From JAYRWN01 sp041917975 (GTDB lineage: Bacteria > Bacteroidota > Bacteroidia > Chitinophagales > Saprospiraceae), in assembly GCA_041917975.1 (NCBI GenBank), contig JAYRWN010000207.1, positions 1 through 19,712 of the forward strand: a stretch of 19,712 nucleotides of DNA. Direction: 5' to 3'. Positions within the stretch are counted from its first letter, which is position 1. Each line of letters opens with the position of its first letter. Shown one piece after another: positions 14,412 through 19,712 of this stretch. Made by a program: the position numbers and the translations under genes. The notes beneath the pieces were generated by a model, which saw only the letters and a program-made list of their open reading frames with translations, was not told the origin of the DNA and did not search any database.

Positions 14412-15875
14412 TCACATTTTTAAAAACTTCTTCACCCTGTTTTGGTAACGGAGGAAATAAATGCCTTGGCTTAAATGGCTAATATTCACCTCCACCTGTG
14501 ATGATTTAAGAACCACTAACCCGGTGACATTAATTATTTCAATTTCCGCCTGTTCATCCGCTTTCCCGCCTAATCTGATTTGATCAAATGCAGGATTGGG
14601 AATTATTTTTATTTCTCCGGATAAATTATTTCCATGATTCAGAGCTGTCGTCGACTGCGTGTTTATTCTGCTCACCGCGAACTTGCGATCGAGGTCTCTG
14701 ATAATATCCCCGCATGCTAATAATTTTCCTTGCTCATCCAGCGCCAACCCATAGATATCCATTTCTTGTTTGGCGATACCATTTTTGCCAAATTCGACAT
14801 TTAAACTACCGCTTTGATTAATACTAACCAGGTTTCTTCCTCCACCGGCAATAATTACCTTCTCACTGAGTATTTCGACATCCTCAAATCTGGATGAAAG
14901 TAGTTGATTAAAAGTTAGAATCCCATTAATCCCAAAACTTGAAACAAATGCCCCCTGTGGTGTCAGTAAGAAGAGGGTTGGAATGTTTATCCTATTCTTT
15001 TCTAAAGATCCACAGACTAATACCTCTCCCCCTGAAAGTACAACTACCTGTGATCCTTGGTTCCAACCATCAGTTAACCCGAATTTTTTTAGTCCATTAA
15101 CGCCGAAGGTGCTATCCGGATGTCCGCCAGGATTCAACCTAAGTACAAACACGTCCCATACTCGCGAGGATATTTGAGAATTACCACAGATCAGAATTTT
15201 TCCATTATTTTCGACATGTAGGCCATAGCTGTAATCTGATTGCTCTCCCACTGCCAATTTATAGAGTCCATGCTCCGCAAAACTGGAATCTATTTTTCCA
15301 TTGGGGGTAAGTTTGAGGACATAACTATCCGGTTTAGCTAACCCGGTTAAAATAATGGATTGATCCTGGGTAATAAATAATTTATGGATGGTTAAAATGA
15401 TCTGTCTTTCTAAAGGCAAACTTAAACTACCTTGGGAGGCGAAAGAGGAGTCAGGCCGGCCATTTTTATGCAACCTGGAGATGATCGCTTCATTTTGTTG
15501 ATTAACACCGATCAGGATTCGGTCATTTTTATCTGTAACTAGTGTAGCTAACTCGGTGTTTTTTGCATAATCCGATTCAGCGATGATTCCATTTTTCCCA
15601 AACGACTTATCCAATTGACCATTGGCTAACAATTTTGACAAGACCATCACCTTTCCAGGAGCACCACTGCTTGATCCGGCAAAGCCACCTGTGTAAATTG
15701 ATCCATCACGTCCAATGATAATATCATATAAAAAATCATTATCCACATCAAATACGGTGCGGCCTTGCTCACCAAAAGTAGGGTCAGGGTAACCGGGCTG
15801 ACAAAATAACGGATTACTCCAAAAAAAACCAAGTAGATAAATAACAGCAATTATGCCTTGTTTTACTTCAATCAT
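14412..15875 (-). CDS. Delta-60 repeat protein with T9SS sorting domain
   Basis: This 487-residue secreted protein is built from delta-60 (lipoprotein/YD-like beta-propeller) repeats. The hallmark PDxxFGxxG element recurs seven times: PDPTFGEQG (30-38), LDKSFGKNG (88-96), PDSSFASQG (141-149), IDSSFAEHG (195-203), PDSTFGVNG (253-261), VSSFGINGI (311-319) and a weaker NVEFGKNGI (359-367). They are spaced about 50-60 residues apart. A signal peptide is visible at the N-terminus (hydrophobic 7-24, cut after about FCQ). The last ~70 residues (IIPNPAFDQ from 425 to the basic end VKKFLKM) form a T9SS type A sorting domain, so the protein should be exported to the surface. The function is unknown, probably a structural or binding propeller. 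Confidence 0.92.
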   Translation of the reverse strand: MIEVKQGIIAVIYLLGFFWSNPLFCQPGYPDPTFGEQGRTVFDVDNDFLYDIIIGRDGSIYTGGFAGSSSGAPGKVMVLSKLLANGQLDKSFGKNGIIAESDYAKNTELATLVTDKNDRILIGVNQQNEAIISRLHKNGRPDSSFASQGSLSLPLERQIILTIHKLFITQDQSIILTGLAKPDSYVLKLTPNGKIDSSFAEHGLYKLAVGEQSDYSYGLHVENNGKILICGNSQISSRVWDVFVLRLNPGGHPDSTFGVNGLKKFGLTDGWNQGSQVVVLSGGEVLVCGSLEKNRINIPTLFLLTPQGAFVSSFGINGILTFNQLLSSRFEDVEILSEKVIIAGGGRNLVSINQSGSLNVEFGKNGIAKQEMDIYGLALDEQGKLLACGDIIRDLDRKFAVSRINTQSTTALNHGNNLSGEIKIIPNPAFDQIRLGGKADEQAEIEIINVTGLVVLKSSQVEVNISHLSQGIYFLRYQNRVKKFLKM

Positions 15876-16152
15876 AACTTATTAATTACCATAAAATGCA
15901 GCTCAGAATTCATGCATGCGCATGGATCAAGGTCTAATGTCCAAATAAAACCCATTTGTCAGCACCAGAATGCGTAATTGTCAATTCTGAATGAGTGAAT
16001 GGTAATATTTAGAACATAAGTGGTTAAAAACACTCGCTTTAACCAGACCATATCATATGAAAAGGAAACCATGCCAAAATAAAAACTTTACAAATCAGAA
16101 AAATGGCTTTATATTTCATAGGCTAAATACCTCAATAAGGATTTGGAACGGT
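15876..16152. other. Divergent intergenic region between the delta-60 and sensor kinase genes
   Basis: The stretch contains overlapping short palindromes (catgcatgcgcatg, 15911-15924) and an inverted pair TCAGAATT (15903-15910) / AATTCTGA (15983-15990) with a long loop. No exact TAnnTTTG box was seen on either strand; TATGTTTA at 16152-16159 is one mismatch away but overlaps the kinase start. Nothing else is recognisable. Confidence 0.4.
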
Positions 16153-19100
16153 ATGTTTATCTTTAACAAAGCAATAATCCGCAGCCATTTATTACTCTTA
16201 CTTTTAGTCGTTCTTGCCTTGTTACAAGCGACCGCCCAATGGAGAGGAATGAGCTTTGTACATTTAGGACCAAAAGATGGATTAGCTTGCTGGACTTTTG
16301 ACATAACTCAAGATTCATTGGGTTTTATTTATTATGCCACCGATCAGGGGTTGGTGCGTTATGATGGATATGAATTTCGTTTATTCGCCCACGAGCCGGA
16401 AAACCCGAAATCAATTGGTCCTGGAGATATTTGGGCCATAACCACCGGTTCCGATGGGTTATTGTGGATGGGTAGCCGGGTAAGTGGATTAAATGTATTT
16501 GATCCTGAAACACTTAATTTTTGCTCCTATGCGTTACCAGCCACTTTTGTTGATCACCAATCCATAAGCAGTGTTGCTGAAGATAATTATGGTCATATTT
16601 GGGTAGGAGCCAGACATTTCCGGCTTTTAAAGTTCAATAAAGTTACAAAGTTATTTACTGAATTTACACCTGAATGGGTTAATGAACAAAAAAAGAAATT
16701 ACTAGGAGTCATCATCGAAATTTTACCTGATCGTTTTGATAATAATATTTTATGGTTGGCCATGCCGGATTATCAGGAAAAAGCTGGGGAGAGCCCCAAC
16801 ATCTTAGTTAAATATGAAATTAAGGAAAACGAGTTTGAGGCGCAACTGGCGCGTGGGCGACCAAAGTACCAGGACGAGCAAGGTAATTTGTGGTTGGCGA
16901 ATGCTGGTGTCTCTGTTTATAATCCAATGACCAGACAGGTAAAACATTTTCCTTTACAAATTAATGATCATGGCAGAGTTGTTCCAATATCTGTTCATGA
17001 TATCAACCACTTTAGTGGCAAGAATTTAGTTGCCGCACCAGATCGATTATTTGAATTAGACGAAGAAGGCAATTATAAAGCATTGTGGCATAATCAAGAA
17101 CTGGGCATTTCCGAAAAGCTTTTTATTGACCGACAAAATAATCTGTGGATTGGTCGTAACAAAGGAGTTTCATTCCTTAACTTAAAACAACAAGTCATTG
17201 ATTATTATGCCTTTAACCAATTTAAGCTAAACGAGCGGTTATATCCAGGCCGTTTAGCTTATGACCAAAAGAATAATGTTATTTTAATCAGTGGGAATAA
17301 TAGTCAAAATCAGGGTAAAGACCTTTTTTGGATCCCAGTGGATAAAGCTGCAGAAGTAAAAAAATTTTCCTTTCCAAATACTGTTTATGGTATTGCCGCA
17401 GATACTTCAGGAGGACATTGGATTTCTTATGGAGATAGCCTACGCTATTATCCAGCAGGAATAAGAGATGCAAAAAATTATCAGACTGTTCGGGAAGATA
17501 TGCCCAGGTTGTGGAATTTAAGTTTCAACACTGGAGGATTTTTATCGGGTATTGGATCTTCAACCTACACCTGGTATAGCATTGATAATAATAAATGGCA
17601 CACTATAAACCAACAGACTTTTGGTTCTCCATTTGCGTTTACTGAATTTCAGGGCTCCTACCAGTTAAGTCTAACCTCAACTTTAATTTATTCTAAAAAT
17701 ATTTTTGAAATTGATTTAATGAAGGCCAAGGTAACTCCACTAACGATTATTCAACAAAAAAAATATCCTGGCCTAGAAGAAATTAATTCTGTAATTATTG
17801 ACCAAAAGAAGCGTTATTGGATTAGCACCCTTAACCAAACAGCTTGTTTTGAAAGATTTGGAGATAGTCTACGCCTTATTAAAGGATATACAGTCTCAGA
17901 TGGTCTAAAAAGTGCCTGGGTACATGAGCTATTCGCTGATAGTAGCGGCAGAATATGGTTATTTGCTTCCAACGGTTTAAGCGCCATTGATTCCAAAAGT
18001 CAAGAAATTAGACACTTTGGAGTTAATGAAGGCCTGGTTGATCATTACATTGACCCCCGTCAAATCATTACCCTCTCATCCGGTAAAGTGGCTACGGTCA
18101 ACGGACCAGGTCTAATTATCTTTCATCCAGATTCGCTTTGGAACTATTTTTCCTATCACCTTACACCAATCATCATAAAGGCTATCCGGTCCAGTGGTAT
18201 TCCCCTTAAATTTGAGAAGGATCCCAACTACTTGGAGGAAATAATTTTATCACCACAACAAAAATACCTGGATATCCAATATCAAGCGCTGGCTTTTCCG
18301 TCAGATTATAAAGTTATCTATAGCTACCGTTTGGATGAACTTCATCAGGATTGGATTAACAATGGTGAAAATAAAATTATTACATTATCAAATCTAAATT
18401 CGGGTATTTACCACCTTAGGATTAAAGCCGGTGCGCCAGAAAGTTTATCCCCGGAGAAAAAGCTCGTCATAAAAGTTTTAGTACCCTTCAGTAAACAACC
18501 TTGGTTTATTTTCACTTTATTCGGCGGGATCACCGCTATCTTTTTTGGCTTGTACCGATTAAGAATAAAGCATATCCATCGCCAGCTCGCTCAAAAAAAC
18601 GAATTTAATCGGCAAGTGGCTGAACTGGAATTAAAGGCGTTAAGAGCTCAGATGAATCCACATTTCCTGTTTAATAGTTTAAACTCCATAAAAAATTACA
18701 TTCTGCAAGCAAACCCAATTCTAGCCGCCGATTACTTATCAAATTTTGCTCATTTGATCCGCCTCATCTTACAATATTCTGGAGAAAAGACTATTACTCT
18801 GGAAGAGGAATTGGATGCTTTAAAACTTTATATTCAATTGGAACAATTAAGATTTGATCATGGATTTGATTTTGATTATCAAGTAGCCGATGGTATAGCA
18901 TTAAATTCTATAAAGATCCCCCCTTTACTTCTGCAACCCTATGTTGAGAATGCCATCTGGCATGGGTTAAAGCACAAAGATGGTCAGGGGCATTTAAAAA
19001 TTGAAATATATGAGATCCAAGAAAATATCATTTGCAAAATAGAGGATGATGGCATTGGAAGGGAAGAATCATTAAAAAAACGTATACAAGCATCAAAATA

Positions 19101-19254
19101 CAGGAGCTTTGGTTTAGGCATCAACCAGGATCGCATTGATATTATTAACAAAATAGGTGCAGCTGGAATAAGTGTATCTATTTCTGATAAATATAATGAA
19201 GAAGGAAAACCATCAGGAACAATTGTATTAGTTGCTTTACCCATACAAGATTAA
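16153..19254 (+). CDS. Periplasmic-propeller sensor histidine kinase (Reg_prop, Y_Y_Y, LytS-type kinase)
   Basis: Residues are numbered from the ATG at 16153 (1033 residues). A signal peptide/anchor covers about 1-29 (LLLLLLVVLALLQATAQ). Reg_prop propeller blades are visible as repeated GxxWxG-type motifs, such as GSDGLLWMG, DNYGHIWVG, DRQNNLWIG and DSSGRIWLF, filling about 40-690. A Y_Y_Y-type Ig-like domain follows (about 715-778), then one membrane segment (783-806). The kinase is the LytS/YehU-type: phospho-accepting H837 in QMNPHFLFNSLNS, N933 in PYVENAIWHGL, and DDGIG (965-969). It probably senses an envelope ligand, but there is no fused receiver or AraC domain. An upstream ATG at 16057 is in frame but adds 32 polar residues before the signal peptide. 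The response regulator starts 17 bp downstream. Confidence 0.95.
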   Translation: MFIFNKAIIRSHLLLLLLVVLALLQATAQWRGMSFVHLGPKDGLACWTFDITQDSLGFIYYATDQGLVRYDGYEFRLFAHEPENPKSIGPGDIWAITTGSDGLLWMGSRVSGLNVFDPETLNFCSYALPATFVDHQSISSVAEDNYGHIWVGARHFRLLKFNKVTKLFTEFTPEWVNEQKKKLLGVIIEILPDRFDNNILWLAMPDYQEKAGESPNILVKYEIKENEFEAQLARGRPKYQDEQGNLWLANAGVSVYNPMTRQVKHFPLQINDHGRVVPISVHDINHFSGKNLVAAPDRLFELDEEGNYKALWHNQELGISEKLFIDRQNNLWIGRNKGVSFLNLKQQVIDYYAFNQFKLNERLYPGRLAYDQKNNVILISGNNSQNQGKDLFWIPVDKAAEVKKFSFPNTVYGIAADTSGGHWISYGDSLRYYPAGIRDAKNYQTVREDMPRLWNLSFNTGGFLSGIGSSTYTWYSIDNNKWHTINQQTFGSPFAFTEFQGSYQLSLTSTLIYSKNIFEIDLMKAKVTPLTIIQQKKYPGLEEINSVIIDQKKRYWISTLNQTACFERFGDSLRLIKGYTVSDGLKSAWVHELFADSSGRIWLFASNGLSAIDSKSQEIRHFGVNEGLVDHYIDPRQIITLSSGKVATVNGPGLIIFHPDSLWNYFSYHLTPIIIKAIRSSGIPLKFEKDPNYLEEIILSPQQKYLDIQYQALAFPSDYKVIYSYRLDELHQDWINNGENKIITLSNLNSGIYHLRIKAGAPESLSPEKKLVIKVLVPFSKQPWFIFTLFGGITAIFFGLYRLRIKHIHRQLAQKNEFNRQVAELELKALRAQMNPHFLFNSLNSIKNYILQANPILAADYLSNFAHLIRLILQYSGEKTITLEEELDALKLYIQLEQLRFDHGFDFDYQVADGIALNSIKIPPLLLQPYVENAIWHGLKHKDGQGHLKIEIYEIQENIICKIEDDGIGREESLKKRIQASKYRSFGLGINQDRIDIINKIGAAGISVSISDKYNEEGKPSGTIVLVALPIQD

Positions 19255-19271
19255 AGAATATTAAGATTCCC

Positions 19272-19712
19272 ATGCAGACTTTAAAAGCCATTTTAATAGA
19301 TGACGAAAAAAATAGCCTGGAATCACTAAGGCTGGAACTTAACACCTATTTCCCTGAAATAATAATTACTGGGGCTTACAGTGATCCACACAAAGGTAAA
19401 GAAGCACTCATAAACGAAAAACCAGATGTCCTTTTTTTGGACATTGAGATGCCCACCATGAACGGCTTTGATTTGCTCTTGCATTTGCCCTCTATTGAAT
19501 TTGAGGTGGTTTTTGTCACTGCATTTGACCAGTTCGCTTTAAAAGCTTTCGATTTCAGCGCTATAGACTACCTGTTGAAACCTATACGCAAAGAAAAATT
19601 GTTACAAGCCGTTCAAAAGGTAAAAAACCACCAAATAGAAAAACTGGCCAAAGGAAATTTACAGGCCTTAATCCATAATATTCTCATCCAAACGAATCAT
19701 GGGCATGAACAC
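19272..19712 (+). CDS. LytTR-type response regulator, N-terminal part (truncated by window end)
   Basis: The open frame runs 147 codons to the window edge without a stop. It encodes a CheY-like receiver: acidic pair D10/D11 in AILIDDE, phospho-acceptor D57 in VLFLDIEMP, T83 in FVTAF and K103 in DYLLKPI. The LytTR DNA-binding domain expected in the partner of a LytS-type kinase would lie beyond the edge, so its presence is inferred from the family and context. Only 17 bp separate it from the kinase stop, so the two form an operon and cognate pair. The kinase should phosphorylate D57, and the regulator would then act on promoters that are not visible here. Confidence 0.93.
   Translation, partial: MQTLKAILIDDEKNSLESLRLELNTYFPEIIITGAYSDPHKGKEALINEKPDVLFLDIEMPTMNGFDLLLHLPSIEFEVVFVTAFDQFALKAFDFSAIDYLLKPIRKEKLLQAVQKVKNHQIEKLAKGNLQALIHNILIQTNHGHEH

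Noticed and set aside
15911..15924. Overlapping short palindromes as an operator
   Set aside because: Each is only 8 bp, expected by chance at this scale, and no promoter box is nearby.

Overview
The window looks like a chromosomal segment from a Bacteroidota species, probably of the Saprospiraceae/Lewinella type. The support is indirect: two proteins end in type IX secretion (T9SS) sorting domains, there is a SusC/RagA-style TonB-dependent receptor with an N-terminal carboxypeptidase-regulatory domain, there is a periplasmic-propeller histidine kinase paired with a LytTR-type response regulator, Shine-Dalgarno sequences are largely absent, and two genes are preceded by the Bacteroidota -7 box TAnnTTTG. 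No tRNA, rRNA, CRISPR array, integrase, transposase or intact mobile element was seen.

Layout. Bases 1-866 hold no intact gene. They contain the decayed tail of a formylglycine-generating-enzyme-like (FGE/SUMF1) gene (about 50-374), a second decayed coding remnant (about 502-838) and a terminator-like hairpin (723-761). A membrane fatty-acid desaturase follows on + (867-1964) and meets, tail to tail, a minus-strand block read from about 6220 down to 1961: secreted GH32 fructan hydrolase, a Trp-rich protein of unknown function, a class V aminotransferase of the alanine/serine-glyoxylate type, and a DapA/HOGA-type aldolase. From 6557 on, + strand genes encode a secreted CotH-family kinase with a T9SS tail, a polytopic GT-C-like membrane protein with C-terminal TPRs, and a SAM methyltransferase 7 bp behind it. 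Next come a large TonB-dependent receptor (10983-13820) and a small lipoprotein cytochrome c (13963-14349), each with its own promoter-like box and terminator. A minus-strand delta-60-repeat protein with a T9SS tail (14412-15875) is divergent from a LytS-like sensor kinase (16153-19254), whose response regulator begins at 19272 and runs off the window.

How the genes may work together (inference). The aldolase and aminotransferase are 10 bp apart and could form a two-step route that cleaves a 4-hydroxy-2-oxo acid to pyruvate and glyoxylate and then transaminates glyoxylate to glycine. The GT-C-like protein and methyltransferase look like a surface-glycan pair. CotH kinase and the delta-60 protein are T9SS cargo. 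The kinase and response regulator form a classical two-component pair. I did not find a convincing, wholly new system; the most interesting items are the gene graveyard at the left end, the AUG-abutting hairpin before the aminotransferase, the palindrome cluster between GH32 and CotH, and the atypical aldolase active site.
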